Source: 2-12-FULL-60-19 sp041483675 (lineage in GTDB: Bacteria; Desulfobacterota; Binatia; UBA9968). From it: a stretch of 64,000 nt of DNA. A program made the translations under genes and the position numbers. The notes under the pieces were generated by a model. It saw nothing but the letters and a program-made list of their open reading frames with translations, did no database searches and was not told the origin of the DNA. Location: contig JBGPGE010000013.1 in the NCBI GenBank assembly GCA_041483675.1, positions 1 to 64,000 on the forward strand, in the 5' to 3' direction. This document shows, piece by piece, positions 9,006 through 17,682 of this stretch; position 1 is the stretch's first letter; each line of letters starts with the position of its first letter.

Positions 9006-9692
9006 TCAGTGCGGGAGTTTGCTGTCCGGGCCGCGGCGGAAGCGGTCCGCCGATGTCCGGTTTTCCGCCGCTTGAAAGCGGAGCATCTGAAGCAATCGCG
9101 TGGCGCGGTCTTGCAGCGACTTTGCCTCCAACAGGCTCTGGCGCTCCAGCGTGGATACGTCCACAGAGGCGCAAAAGAGATTCAGCCAGGTCTCTCCATC
9201 CAATGAAGCATCGCCAAGCGCCTTGATAAGCTCCGGGGCTCTCTCTCCCACGGTTTCGCGCGCAAACTCGGCGACTTCCGTTTTTAGTGATTCGAAATAG
9301 CTCGACTCAAGCGCGACCATCTCCTCTCTCAAAACGACCCTGGCGCGGCGGTAAGGCATCTGATCCAAAATGTCCTCCTGAATTTCATACTCCCTCACGC
9401 CGTGGAGCAGGATATTAAACCGCCCGTCGGGCAGCGGCGTCACGCCGGCGATGCTGCCCAGGCAGCCGACCGAATAGATATCGGGATTTTGGTAATAGTT
9501 TTTTTCCCAGTCGCCGCGCAGCAGCGCCATGCCGATCAGCCGCTCCTTTTCCAGCGCGTCGCGCACCATCTGCCGGTAGCGCTGCTCGAAGATGTGCAAC
9601 GGAAGCTGCATCTTCGGGAAAAAAACGACGTTCGGCAGCGGAAATACCGGGATGACAATGGCCCGGCCCGGTATAGTTTTTTGGTCCGTCAT
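9006..9692 (-). CDS. Lon N-terminal (LON substrate-binding) domain protein
   Basis: A 228-residue protein made of the LON N-terminal domain only: IPVFPLPNVVFFPKMQLPLHIFEQRYRQM is split here into its typical opening (PVFPLPNVVFFP, then LHIFEQRY), followed by GCLGSIAGV and the helical second half. There is no AAA+ or protease domain, so it is one of the stand-alone LON-domain proteins, whose role is poorly defined. The start at 9692 is the first Met that gives the canonical N-terminus; the same frame stays open upstream to 10862 but that part is antisense to the prenyl synthase gene. Divergent from ispB. Confidence 0.85.
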   Translation of the reverse strand: MTDQKTIPGRAIVIPVFPLPNVVFFPKMQLPLHIFEQRYRQMVRDALEKERLIGMALLRGDWEKNYYQNPDIYSVGCLGSIAGVTPLPDGRFNILLHGVREYEIQEDILDQMPYRRARVVLREEMVALESSYFESLKTEVAEFARETVGERAPELIKALGDASLDGETWLNLFCASVDVSTLERQSLLEAKSLQDRATRLLQMLRFQAAENRTSADRFRRGPDSKLPH

Positions 9693-9773
9693 ACGCCTAC
9701 CGATTCGATATCTCCCTAACACGAAAAGCGCGGCCGCTTCAACGCAAACTTGCCTTGACCTGCCTTCCGATCT

Positions 9774-10853
9774 ATGCCATTTTGCGACGTGAGCCGCCAT
9801 CCCACGGAGATTCCCCTGTTCCAGCAAAGACAAACCAGCGCGCCGATGCCTTCCTTCGCGCGCGACACAGCCAAAAACCTTGAGCCGCCGGCCGGCTGGA
9901 TCGATCCCTCCGCCTGCGTCGCCGCCGAGCTGGCGCTCGTGGAGCAGACGCTGGTCCGCTCGATTCGATCCGTGGAGCCGGCCTTGACGGAAATCGCTTC
10001 TCACCTCATCTGCAGCGGCGGCAAGCGCGTGCGCCCCCTGATCACGCTGCTTGCCTATAAAGCGTTCGGCGGCGTGAAGACGCAGGATATCGTCGATATC
10101 GCAACCGCGATCGAATTGATCCACACGGCTACCCTCCTCCACGACGACATCATCGACGGAGCGGAAACCCGGCGCGGGAAGGAATCGGCCTACAAAAAAT
10201 TCGGCCTCAAGAATACTCTTGTGGCGGGAGATTTCCTGTTCATCAAGGCCTTCGAGTTCGCGGGAAAATTCGACGACACCATCGTCCAGTGGACGGCCGA
10301 CGCCTGCACTCAACTCACCGAAGGCGAGGTTCTGCAAGGGTCTTTCAATCGCAACGCCACGGTCACCGTCGCCGATTATATCGAAATCGTCCGGCGAAAA
10401 ACCGCGTCGCTCTTTGAAACCGGCGCAAAGATCGGCGCTTATCTCGCGGGCGGCAGCCCGGCGCTGGTGGAGGCCACGCGGGATTACGGGCTGAACCTCG
10501 GAATAGCTTTTCAGATTGTGGACGATATCCTGGACGTCGTCGGGCACAAAGAGCTTTTGGGAAAGCCGACGGGCATCGACCTTAGGGACGGCAACCCTTC
10601 GCTGCCGATCATTCTCTCCTTGAATGGAAGGGATAAGGCGGTGGCCGAGGCGTTTCAGTCGGGACATCCGACGGACGAGAAGATCCGGGAGGCGCTCGAC
10701 GCCATGAGTCAAGGCGCGGCGATCCAGCAGGCGAAGAAACTCTCCCGCACCTACGCCGAACAGACGCTTGCCGCCGTCGTTCAACTTCCCACTTCGATCT
10801 ACGCGACCGGGTTGAAGAGCCTGGTCGAGCTGATCATCGATCGAGATTTCTGA
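9774..10853 (+). CDS. Long-chain polyprenyl diphosphate synthase
   Basis: Condenses isopentenyl diphosphate units into the all-trans side chain of respiratory quinones. Both aspartate-rich motifs are present: LLHDDIIDGAETRRG (FARM) near residue 122 and FQIVDDILDVVG (SARM) near 248, with GGKRVRPL near residue 81. Length (359) fits octa- or heptaprenyl synthases (IspB/HepT). The start is uncertain: the Met at 9846 is also possible and removes 24 residues not needed for the fold. ubiE/menG follows 18 bp later, supporting a quinone role. Chain length cannot be told from sequence. Confidence 0.9.
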   Translation: MPFCDVSRHPTEIPLFQQRQTSAPMPSFARDTAKNLEPPAGWIDPSACVAAELALVEQTLVRSIRSVEPALTEIASHLICSGGKRVRPLITLLAYKAFGGVKTQDIVDIATAIELIHTATLLHDDIIDGAETRRGKESAYKKFGLKNTLVAGDFLFIKAFEFAGKFDDTIVQWTADACTQLTEGEVLQGSFNRNATVTVADYIEIVRRKTASLFETGAKIGAYLAGGSPALVEATRDYGLNLGIAFQIVDDILDVVGHKELLGKPTGIDLRDGNPSLPIILSLNGRDKAVAEAFQSGHPTDEKIREALDAMSQGAAIQQAKKLSRTYAEQTLAAVVQLPTSIYATGLKSLVELIIDRDF

Positions 10854-10871
10854 TTTTTTCAAGACTCCGTC

Positions 10872-11603
10872 TTGAGCCTCATGGATTCATCTCCATCTCA
10901 ACGCTCTACCTACGTCCGCGGACTGTTCGACCGCATCGCGGGCCGCTACGACCTACTCAACCGGGTGATCAGTTTTCGTCTCGACGCGCATTGGCGGAAA
11001 AAAGCGGTGGCAGCGGCGATTAAGGGCGACGAGAAGCTGGTTCTCGATCTCGGCACCGGCACGGGAGACCTCGCGTTCATCGCGGGGCGGGCGCTAGGCG
11101 AGCGCGGAAAAATCATCGGCATCGACTTTGCGCTGGAGATGCTGCGGCTGGCGAACGCCAAAAAGCGGAGCGACCCTCAGGGCCACAAAGCGATTTTCCT
11201 GCAAGCCAGCGCGCTGGCGACACCCTTCAAGGATCGAACCTTCGGCGCGGCGCTCACCGCCTTTGTGCTGCGCAACGTTGCCGATCTGCCGCTCTTCTTC
11301 GCCGAGGCGCACCGCGTCTTAAAGCCCGGCGGAAAGCTCGTCTCGTTGGATATGTTTCCGCCCGCCGGTTCGCCGTTTTCCTTTTTCTACTCGGTCTATT
11401 TTTATCGTCTAGTCCCTTGGCTCGGGGCTTGCCTCGCTCGGGATCGAGCGGCGTATCAATACCTTTCAGACTCCGTCAGGACATTCCATCGCCCGGAAGC
11501 GGTTACGGAGATGATCCGGCAGGCGGGATTCGAAACCGTTTCGATCGGTCGATTCTTGCAGGGCGCCGTCTGCATGCACGTCGCGGAAAAGGGTCAAGCA
11601 TGA
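10872..11603 (+). CDS. ubiE: Demethylmenaquinone/ubiquinone C-methyltransferase
   Basis: SAM-dependent methyltransferase of quinone synthesis. The family opening RGLFDRIAGRYDLLNRVISF (residues 17-36), the SAM-binding LDLGTGTGDLAF near residue 60, and the later segments FVLRNVADLP and HRVLKPGGK are all typical of UbiE/MenG. A TTG at 10872 or the ATG at 10881 may be the start. It lies between the prenyl synthase and a membrane protein whose ATG overlaps its stop by 4 bp. Whether it makes menaquinone or ubiquinone cannot be decided; the symbol covers the family. Confidence 0.9.
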   Translation: MSLMDSSPSQRSTYVRGLFDRIAGRYDLLNRVISFRLDAHWRKKAVAAAIKGDEKLVLDLGTGTGDLAFIAGRALGERGKIIGIDFALEMLRLANAKKRSDPQGHKAIFLQASALATPFKDRTFGAALTAFVLRNVADLPLFFAEAHRVLKPGGKLVSLDMFPPAGSPFSFFYSVYFYRLVPWLGACLARDRAAYQYLSDSVRTFHRPEAVTEMIRQAGFETVSIGRFLQGAVCMHVAEKGQA

Positions 11604-12442
11604 CGGACACCGCGCTCGTCTTTCCGGCGACGTTTCTCCTCTTCGTGCAGCAGGTCGCGGTCGGCGGCCTGTTCGCGCTCGCCGCCACGCCGTTCCACGA
11701 GTTTGACAGGGCGTTTTACAAGTCTACCGGCGGCGTGCTCTTCGTGATCGGCGCGCTCGGCCTGCTTGGCAAAATAGAGATCTACCGCAAGCGCTTCGCC
11801 ACAGGTCTCCACGGCGGCGATGTCGCCGAGGCGCTGCTCTACGTCGTCTTCATCGCCGCCTTCGCGCTCTATCTCTATTCGCTCTGGGGGGAACGGGTCG
11901 CGTTGCGCGCCCGGACATTTGCCGCGGCTCTCCTGACCGGACTCGCCGGCCTGGTTTTCAGCGCGCAGAGTTTTCACCCGGCGGCGGCCTGGTCGATCGA
12001 GGCTTTCGTGTATCCCGCGAGTTTCCTCTTGTCCGCCCTACTCCTGGGCGGCGTTACGGTCGGGATGCTGCTTGGCCATTGGTACCTGATCGACACCGGC
12101 CAGACAATCGAACCCTTCGTGCGCATCTTTAAGTTTTTTGTCTTTTCTCTCGCCGCGCAGACGCTGTTTTTCCTCTGTTTCCCGCCGATTCTCTATTATC
12201 TGGGAAGCCGGGAATCGGCGGCGAACCTTACGGAGCTTTGGAACAGCCACTCGCTCCTGCTGACGATGCGCCTGCTCGCCACGCAGGTGGGATCGCTGGT
12301 ACTATCGGGAATGATATGGCGGACGCTCAAAATACCGCACACGATGGCGGCGACGGGTCTCTTCTATGTCGCTCTGCTAGGAGTTTTTGTCGGGGAGATT
12401 CTCGGACGGCAGATCCTGGCCCTCACTTCCCTGCCCTTTTAG
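11600..12442 (+). CDS. Polytopic membrane protein of unknown function, in quinone operon
   Basis: A 280-residue integral membrane protein with about eight hydrophobic helices and no recognised family. The start at 11600 overlaps the ubiE stop (ATGA), which argues for translational coupling and a role near quinone metabolism or respiration. Visible features are His31-type polar residues in the first loop (TPFHEFDRAFYK), a GMLLGHWYLIDTG segment near residue 158 in the middle, and a C-terminal helix ending GRQILALTSLPF. A quinone-binding or anchor subunit role is a guess. The 3' end overlaps the convergent gene at 12377 by 66 bp. Confidence 0.75.
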   Translation: MTDTALVFPATFLLFVQQVAVGGLFALAATPFHEFDRAFYKSTGGVLFVIGALGLLGKIEIYRKRFATGLHGGDVAEALLYVVFIAAFALYLYSLWGERVALRARTFAAALLTGLAGLVFSAQSFHPAAAWSIEAFVYPASFLLSALLLGGVTVGMLLGHWYLIDTGQTIEPFVRIFKFFVFSLAAQTLFFLCFPPILYYLGSRESAANLTELWNSHSLLLTMRLLATQVGSLVLSGMIWRTLKIPHTMAATGLFYVALLGVFVGEILGRQILALTSLPF

Positions 12443-12733
12443 ATCGGCGGCGGGCTGAGGCGCTGGAACGGTAGAGCGGACGTTGATTTTGCTGATCCTC
12501 AGTCCCTTGGAAGTCCACGTTAGATCGTAGCCGACCTCCATCCCTTCCTTAAGCTCGCCGGGTTTCTTCACGTCGCCCAAGAGAATCACCATCTCGTAGG
12601 AAAACGGCACTTCGTGCCCGCTCGCCGTCCGCACGATCCCCATATTGTTCGTCGGAAAAAGCTTGATGATAACCCCGTGATGGAACAGGTCCGGTTGTGG
12701 CTCGACCTCTGGATTTGGCGATGAGTCGCTCAC
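12377..12733 (-). CDS. Small OB-fold/cold-shock-like protein
   Basis: A 118-residue protein with a GTG start. Residues 18-86 read like a degenerate cold-shock domain: HGVIIKLFPTNNMGIVRTA, EVPFSYEMV and LKEGMEVGYDLTWTSKGLRI follow the KGxVKxFN...GFI...VFFH...GxxVxF pattern without the canonical aromatic RNP residues. The last 30 residues are Pro/Gln/Ser-rich tail that overlaps the end of the convergent membrane-protein gene. It follows hemD on the same strand (32 bp), the last gene of the siroheme run. Nucleic acid binding is plausible but not shown. Confidence 0.6.
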   Translation of the reverse strand: MSDSSPNPEVEPQPDLFHHGVIIKLFPTNNMGIVRTASGHEVPFSYEMVILLGDVKKPGELKEGMEVGYDLTWTSKGLRISKINVRSTVPAPQPAADLKGQGSEGQDLPSENLPDKNS

Positions 12734-12765
12734 AGTGGAGATTTAAAACCCGGCGGAGGGAAAGG

Positions 12766-13626
12766 TCAAGGCTTGGCTCTGAGCCTTTTGCTTTCTAAGT
12801 GCTTCTTATAACCGCCGGCGGCGGCGGCGACCAGGCGGCCCATCTTCGCGTGCTCCGGCTCGAGATCGGGCGCGAGACCCGCCTCGCGCAGCGCCGCACT
12901 GCACACCGGGCCGATCGAGGCGAGAACGACTCCGCGCAGCGATCGGCGCAGCGATTTTTCCTGCCCGGCAGCCGCCGCCACTTGAAATAGATGGCGGATC
13001 TGCACCGCGTTGGTGAAGAGCGCGATCTCCGCGCGGCCGGCCTGGATCTCTTGAATCGCGGCGCTGAGCGGACCGACATCTTCGGGCAGCGCCCAGCGAT
13101 AGACCGGGACGGCGAACACCTCCGCTCCCAGGGCTCGCAAGCCGGCGATCAATTCATTGTTGGTCACACCGTATTCCTGGACGGCGACGCGCTTTCCTTG
13201 AAGCGCGCCGAATTGCCGGAGCGTGCTCAAAATCTCCTTCCAGGTGTTGGGCTCGGGGATTGTGAGGCTCGGCTGCAAACCGATCTCTTTCAACGCCGCG
13301 ACGGGCTTCGGCCCGCGCGCCACTAGGATCGCGCGCTTGAGCGCTTCGGCCACCTCCGTGCCGGTATAAGTTGTAGCGAGGGCTTGCAACAGCGTTCGCG
13401 TGCCGACGCCGGTGAGCAGAATAACGATGTCAACCTGCCCCGCCTGGAGCCGGCGCATGAATTCGAAGGCGGGGTTGTTTTCCGAGAGCGGGATCTCGCG
13501 CATGGCCGGGGCAAGCAGCGCCTTACCGCCGTAGCGCTGGATGAGCTCGGCCATTTCGCGGCTGCGCCGGCTCTCGAAACTGGCTACGGTGAGGCCGTCA
13601 AAGCTCGGTCGGGCTGTTTGCTCCAT
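12766..13626 (-). CDS. hemD: Uroporphyrinogen-III synthase
   Basis: Closes hydroxymethylbilane to uroporphyrinogen III, the branch point to siroheme and haem. The 286-residue protein shows the two Rossmann-like lobes of HemD, with VILLTGVGTRTLLQAL near residue 70 and IALFTNAVQIRHL near 205 as the matching TS/TN turns, and VLASIGPVCSAALREAG near 236. The start at 13626 (Met-Glu-Gln) reduces overlap with cobA to 29 bp; a frame from 13671 is possible. cobA, the next enzyme, lies directly upstream, as in cobA-hemD pairs. Confidence 0.88.
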   Translation of the reverse strand: MEQTARPSFDGLTVASFESRRSREMAELIQRYGGKALLAPAMREIPLSENNPAFEFMRRLQAGQVDIVILLTGVGTRTLLQALATTYTGTEVAEALKRAILVARGPKPVAALKEIGLQPSLTIPEPNTWKEILSTLRQFGALQGKRVAVQEYGVTNNELIAGLRALGAEVFAVPVYRWALPEDVGPLSAAIQEIQAGRAEIALFTNAVQIRHLFQVAAAAGQEKSLRRSLRGVVLASIGPVCSAALREAGLAPDLEPEHAKMGRLVAAAAGGYKKHLESKRLRAKP

Positions 13627-14401
13627 CGTACGAATCTTCCCGGCCGCCGATGTCTCGACCGTAGGCGGCAAACCAGCCGAGCTCGCGCTCCAGCCGAACG
13701 ACTTCCCCTACGACGACCAGCACCGGAGGGCCAAGCGACTCGGCTTTGTCCGCGATATCCGCCAGCGTCCCGACAATAACTTCTTGCCGGGCGGTGGTGC
13801 CGTAGCGAATGAGAGCGGCCGGAGTCTCCGGCGCACGGCCGTGCTGGATGAGCTGCGAGACGATCCGGGGCAGGTTCTTAAGGCCCATTAGGATCACCAA
13901 AGTATCGACGGCAGTCGCCAGGCGGGACCAATCCACCGGCGAACGGCCCTCGCACGCCTCGTGCCCGGTGACGACCGCAAACGAAGAGGAAAACTTGCGA
14001 TGCGTCAGCGGAATGCCGGCATAGGCCGGCACGGCGATCGCCGAGCTGACGCCGGGAATGATCTCGAACGGAATTCCCGCGGCGGCCAGCGCCTCGGCCT
14101 CTTCGCCGCCGCGCCCAAAGACGAACGGATCGCCTCCCTTGAGCCTGACGACGCAATGACCCCGGCGCGCATGGGAGATGAGAAGCTCGTTGATCTCCTC
14201 TTGCGGGAGAGTGTGTTGGCCGGAAGCCTTCCCGACGAAGATCCGGCGCGCCCGAGGAGAAAGCTCCTCCAGCAACTCAGGGTTGACCAGACGGTCGTAG
14301 ACCGCCACGTCGGCCCGCCGGATGAGGTCGAGCCCGCGCACCGTGAGGAGGCCGGGATCGCCCGGTCCCGCTCCGACCAGATATACCGTGCCGAGGTTCA
14401 T
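13598..14401 (-). CDS. cobA: Uroporphyrinogen-III C-methyltransferase
   Basis: Methylates uroporphyrinogen III at C2 and C7 with SAM to give precorrin-2. All signature blocks of SUMT are visible in 267 residues: VYLVGAGPGDPGLLTVRG at the N-terminus, VVRLKGGDPFVFGRGGEE near residue 82, FEIIPGVSSAIAVPAYAGIP near 104 and LVILMGLKNL near 158. The start at 14401 lies 2 bp after the stop of the precorrin-2 dehydrogenase. Here it feeds siroheme for the sulfite reductase at the head of the unit. Confidence 0.96.
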   Translation of the reverse strand: MNLGTVYLVGAGPGDPGLLTVRGLDLIRRADVAVYDRLVNPELLEELSPRARRIFVGKASGQHTLPQEEINELLISHARRGHCVVRLKGGDPFVFGRGGEEAEALAAAGIPFEIIPGVSSAIAVPAYAGIPLTHRKFSSSFAVVTGHEACEGRSPVDWSRLATAVDTLVILMGLKNLPRIVSQLIQHGRAPETPAALIRYGTTARQEVIVGTLADIADKAESLGPPVLVVVGEVVRLERELGWFAAYGRDIGGREDSYDGANSPTEL

Positions 14402-14403
14402 CT

Positions 14404-15027
14404 CTAAGAGCCCAGCCTGTCGCGCAGATAACGCTTCGCCCCTTCGATATCGCCCCGGCGAAGCAAGTTGCGCAGGTCGCCGCTCAGCGCCTGCTCCCAA
14501 GTCCCCGGCTCGGCGTAGAGCCCCTGCTCCCTCAGCTCCCGGCGCACCTCGGCCGTGATTTTCGCCAGCACCGCGTAGTCTTCCGTGAAATAGAGTTCAA
14601 GCTCTTCGCGAATCGCCTTCGACAACGCCGGGCTCGCGCCGCCGGTCGCCACCGCCACCGTAAGGTCCTCGCGATGGAGCACCGAGGGGAGAATAAAATC
14701 GCATTGCGCTGGATCGTCGGCCGCATTCATCAAAACCCCGAGCTTTTCCGCTTCCCGCCTGACCGCCGCGGTGACCGCGGCGTCGTCCGTCGCGACGAAA
14801 GCAAACTGAAAACCCGCCAGATCGCCGGGCTGATAAGGGCGCGCCACGCGACCGATTCTGCCCGCCTCCGCCAGGAGTCGGAGTTGTTCGGCGACCGTGT
14901 GGCTTATCACCGTAACACTCGCCCCCGCGCGCAGCAATCCTTCGACTTTGCGCTGGGCCACAGTGCCGCCGCCGATCACGACGCAGCGGCGTCCCTTCAT
15001 CTCAACGAAGATCGGATAATAGGCCAT
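14404..15027 (-). CDS. Precorrin-2 dehydrogenase / sirohydrochlorin ferrochelatase (Met8/CysG-N type)
   Basis: Oxidises precorrin-2 with NAD+ and may insert iron to form siroheme. The 207-residue protein opens MAYYPIFVEMKGRRCVVIGG, with the dinucleotide motif GGGTVAQRK and the CysG-type NAADDPAQCDFILPSV near residue 100, then ATGGASPALSKAIREELE, with the Ser/Asp-region typical of the family. Start 15027 was chosen over a longer frame to 15105. It forms a siroheme cassette with cobA (2 bp) and hemD and overlaps the small upstream gene by 26 bp. Confidence 0.93.
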   Translation of the reverse strand: MAYYPIFVEMKGRRCVVIGGGTVAQRKVEGLLRAGASVTVISHTVAEQLRLLAEAGRIGRVARPYQPGDLAGFQFAFVATDDAAVTAAVRREAEKLGVLMNAADDPAQCDFILPSVLHREDLTVAVATGGASPALSKAIREELELYFTEDYAVLAKITAEVRRELREQGLYAEPGTWEQALSGDLRNLLRRGDIEGAKRYLRDRLGS

Positions 15028-15346
15028 CTTTATTTTCCGGATCGCGGACGAGCTCCCAAAGCAGCCCGTTGTAGCGGTCCAACGAACGCACCACATCGGT
15101 AACAAACAACCGGCTTCCCAGCAAGCCCAGATCGACCGCCCACGCTCCGCGACGGATCTCTTCGCGATAGAGCTCGGCCGCCACGCGCGCTACCAGGGCG
15201 TCGAAAGAGGTCTCGCCGGTTTCACTCAGGACGGCCAGACTCGCACGTTCGATCCGCGTGGTCGGTCGAGCGGGATTCTTAATGAGCCTCACGCGCACAG
15301 ATCCTCCCTGTTTATTTGTAACGGCTTGCTTCGTTGTTTTGGTCAT
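15002..15346 (-). CDS. Small protein of unknown function in siroheme unit
   Basis: A 114-residue basic, mostly soluble protein with no family I recognise; a GTG at 15355 could also be the start. Its centre (TSFDALVARVAAELYREEIRR region) looks like a winged-helix or helical module, and the C-terminus overlaps the start of the precorrin-2 dehydrogenase by 26 bp, which suggests coupled translation. No clear ribosome site is seen. Coding is supported by the tight placement and the lack of a better frame; function is unknown. Confidence 0.55.
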   Translation of the reverse strand: MTKTTKQAVTNKQGGSVRVRLIKNPARPTTRIERASLAVLSETGETSFDALVARVAAELYREEIRRGAWAVDLGLLGSRLFVTDVVRSLDRYNGLLWELVRDPENKDGLLSDLR

Positions 15347-15404
15347 CGCACCCACGGAAAACTAGACGATTGTTCACCCGGCCGGCGCTCACCTTACTGC
15401 ATTT

Positions 15405-16262
15405 TCAGGTCGAGGACACAAAATCGACCCGGCGCTGCCGGACGAAGTACACGTACAACAGGTAGCTGTCGATCAGCACGGTAGCGAGCCATACGCTGTA
15501 GGCCAATGGGCCGCTGGTCAGTTGAAGAAGGATCAGAACGCGGGAGCAGCCGTAGGCGATGATCCAGGCGTCATAGCTCATGCAAAGCCGTCGGAAGGTC
15601 TCGGCCTCGATCCGGCTGATGAGCCACGCGCCGACGGGAACACCTATCAGGATGCTGGGAAAAATCACCGGCAGGAGCTGGCTGCTCTCCGCAGTATACA
15701 AGCCTAAAAAATAGTAGACGCCAGCCGTAAAAACGGCCTCGGCTACCCGCAGCAAGGCCATCGCAGCCCGGAACTCCTCCTTGGCCAACCCCTGGTTGTT
15801 GAACAATACCGCCAGCGGAGGTCCGGAAATCGTGGTAACTGAGTAGAGGATGCCTACGCCCGTCCCGACCGGGAACCCGACCATCCGCTCGGACCGAATG
15901 GGCTTCCTCACTCCGGCGGCTTGAAGGAGAATCAAAGGCAGCAAGGCGGCGAAAGTAAATAGTTTGAGCCAGTTAGGATTCAAAGTGGACAGCACGTAGG
16001 CGCCGGCGACGATCCCCGGAATAAAGCCCAGTAAAATAGGCAGGACTCTCTTCCAGACGCGGGGCAGGCTTTTCCGGTTGATTGCGAGGACATAACCGTT
16101 GAGCACGATGGCCACTAAGACAAGCGCCGGGTTCAGGATCTTATTAGGAAAGAACAGCAGCGCGATGGGAACGGTGACGGACGAAAATCCATAACCAAGC
16201 GCGCCGGTAACGCCGGCCGCAAAAAGTGTGGTCAAAGATAAGGTTAATAGTTCCGGCTCCAT
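15405..16262 (-). CDS. TauE/SafE family sulfite or sulfonate-type exporter
   Basis: A 285-residue membrane protein with about eight hydrophobic segments, split into two similar halves, as in the TauE/SafE family. Typical glycine-rich openings are present (FAAGVTGALGYGFSSVTVPI near residue 14; GFPVGTGVGILYSVTTISGPPL near 128). It lies 30 bp after cysH in the sulfate assimilation unit, so export of sulfite or import of a sulfur anion is a fair inference; the family also moves other small organic anions. No dedicated sulfate permease is in the window. Confidence 0.85.
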   Translation of the reverse strand: MEPELLTLSLTTLFAAGVTGALGYGFSSVTVPIALLFFPNKILNPALVLVAIVLNGYVLAINRKSLPRVWKRVLPILLGFIPGIVAGAYVLSTLNPNWLKLFTFAALLPLILLQAAGVRKPIRSERMVGFPVGTGVGILYSVTTISGPPLAVLFNNQGLAKEEFRAAMALLRVAEAVFTAGVYYFLGLYTAESSQLLPVIFPSILIGVPVGAWLISRIEAETFRRLCMSYDAWIIAYGCSRVLILLQLTSGPLAYSVWLATVLIDSYLLYVYFVRQRRVDFVSST

Positions 16263-16292
16263 GAGAACCGCCTCTTTTGGCTGTCAACCGCC

Positions 16293-17045
16293 TCAGTAAT
16301 TGCTCGGCGCCGCGACTTCCGCCTTGACGTGGAGTCCACACTCCTTGGTCTCGGGATTTTCCCACCACCATCTTCCCGCGCGGATGTCTTCCCAAGGCTT
16401 CACGGCGCGAGTGCATGGGGCGCAGCCGATGCTCGGATAGCCCTGGTCGTGGAGCGCGTTATAGGGGACCTTATTCTCGCCGATGTAATCCCACACCTGC
16501 TTCTGGCTCCAGTCGACCAACGGGTTGATTTTGGCCATGCCGCCGTGGCTGTGGTCGATCTCGACTTTGCGCACTTCGGTTCGAGTCGCGGCCTGTTCCC
16601 GGCGCAATCCGGTCATCCAGGCGTCGAGGTTTTTAAGCGCGCGGTTGAGCGGCTCGATCTTTCGGATACCGCAGCAAAGCTTGCGGGTCTCTATCGACTT
16701 GTAAAACAAGTTTAGTCCCTGCTCCCGGACCATCTTTTCGACCGCGCCCGCCTCAGGGAAAAACACCTCGACCTCGATCCCATACCGCTGGCGCAGCGCA
16801 TCCATGCAATCGTAGGTCTCCTGATTCAAGCGCCCGGTGTCGAGCGTAAAAACCCGGAAGTTCGGTCCTTGCAGGCGATGCAGCATGTCGATCAGCACCG
16901 ATTCCTCGGCCTGGAATGAGCAAGCCAGCGCAATCTTCCGCTGGAAAGTGCCAACCGCCCATTGAAGGAGTTCCGGCGCCGTCAAACTCTCCAGCGCCTC
17001 GCCATCCCGCCGCCAATCATGGTCGCCTTGTACTAAAGACATCAC
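16293..17045 (-). CDS. cysH: Adenylyl-sulfate (APS/PAPS) reductase
   Basis: Reduces activated sulfate to sulfite using thioredoxin. The 250-residue protein shows the PP-loop-like SFQAEESVLIDM near residue 43, LDTGRLNQETY near 68, and the catalytic tail KECGLHVK (Cys236). The Cys pair KLCCG (124-125) and SIGCAPC (208, 211) are the four ligands of a [4Fe-4S] cluster, which marks the APS-using form found in most bacteria rather than the E. coli PAPS form. It sits 18 bp after the unknown gene that follows sulfite reductase. Confidence 0.95.
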   Translation of the reverse strand: MMSLVQGDHDWRRDGEALESLTAPELLQWAVGTFQRKIALACSFQAEESVLIDMLHRLQGPNFRVFTLDTGRLNQETYDCMDALRQRYGIEVEVFFPEAGAVEKMVREQGLNLFYKSIETRKLCCGIRKIEPLNRALKNLDAWMTGLRREQAATRTEVRKVEIDHSHGGMAKINPLVDWSQKQVWDYIGENKVPYNALHDQGYPSIGCAPCTRAVKPWEDIRAGRWWWENPETKECGLHVKAEVAAPSNY

Positions 17046-17063
17046 TCAGTCTCCTTTCCTACC

Positions 17064-17672
17064 TTAGCTGACCGGTCTCCGATTGCCGTTTCCATTCGCT
17101 TTGTCCAGGTTTGCGAGCAGCGTATTCACGTTAAAACATCCGGCCGCCTTGATCCGCGCGCCGAAGCGCTTCCTTGGATCTTCCGACTCACGCTCGAGGA
17201 CGAAATCAGCGCTGCCGTAGAGAGCTCGGGCGGTAGCTTCAAAGTCCGTCTTCAGAGCGTTGAAGGTGGCTTCGGTATTCGGCGCGCTCAATCGGTCGTT
17301 GATCAGCAACAGCGCCTCGTCCGCGCGAAACTTGACCTTGCCGTCCAAAGACGACGCCTCCTCGATCCGCCGGCAGTTCTCCAGCGCCGCGTTCAACACC
17401 CGGCGCAGTTTTTCGCCATTGTTCCCCGGCAGCGGCTGCTTCCGGTTGTACAGCAGCCCCCAGCGGTTTCCCGTGTTGTCCATGCCGATATTCGCCTCGT
17501 GGGCGATCAACAGAATCCCCGGCCCGGCTTCGACGTGGGCGTAATCGGCGATGTCGTAATATTCTCCGTTCGCCGCCTGGATCCATGCATTGAACAAGAG
17601 CACGAACGCCTCCGGCGAGACGGCGCCGGGGTTCTCGACGAAAAGCTTGACGTTAATCTTTTGCAAATCCAT
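17064..17672 (-). CDS. Unknown protein between sulfite reductase and APS reductase
   Basis: A 202-residue soluble protein, start chosen at 17672 (Met-Asp-Leu-Gln), 10 bp after the sulfite reductase stop, so almost certainly co-transcribed with it. Visible segments: VKLFVENPGAVSPEAFVLLF at residues 7-26, an acidic EYYDIADYAHVEAGPGILLIA region (residues 37-57), and a basic C-terminus with one Cys (AAGCFNVNTLL). No cofactor motif is seen. Position between the two core enzymes of assimilatory sulfate reduction suggests a partner or maturation role; that is inference only. Confidence 0.8.
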   Translation of the reverse strand: MDLQKINVKLFVENPGAVSPEAFVLLFNAWIQAANGEYYDIADYAHVEAGPGILLIAHEANIGMDNTGNRWGLLYNRKQPLPGNNGEKLRRVLNAALENCRRIEEASSLDGKVKFRADEALLLINDRLSAPNTEATFNALKTDFEATARALYGSADFVLERESEDPRKRFGARIKAAGCFNVNTLLANLDKANGNGNRRPVS

Positions 17673-17682
17673 GCCGGCCCCG

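Noticed and set aside
9693..10862. N-terminal extension of the Lon-domain gene to 10862
   Set aside because: It is the reverse strand of the polyprenyl synthase gene, rich in Arg and Asp codons typical of antisense frames in GC-rich DNA.
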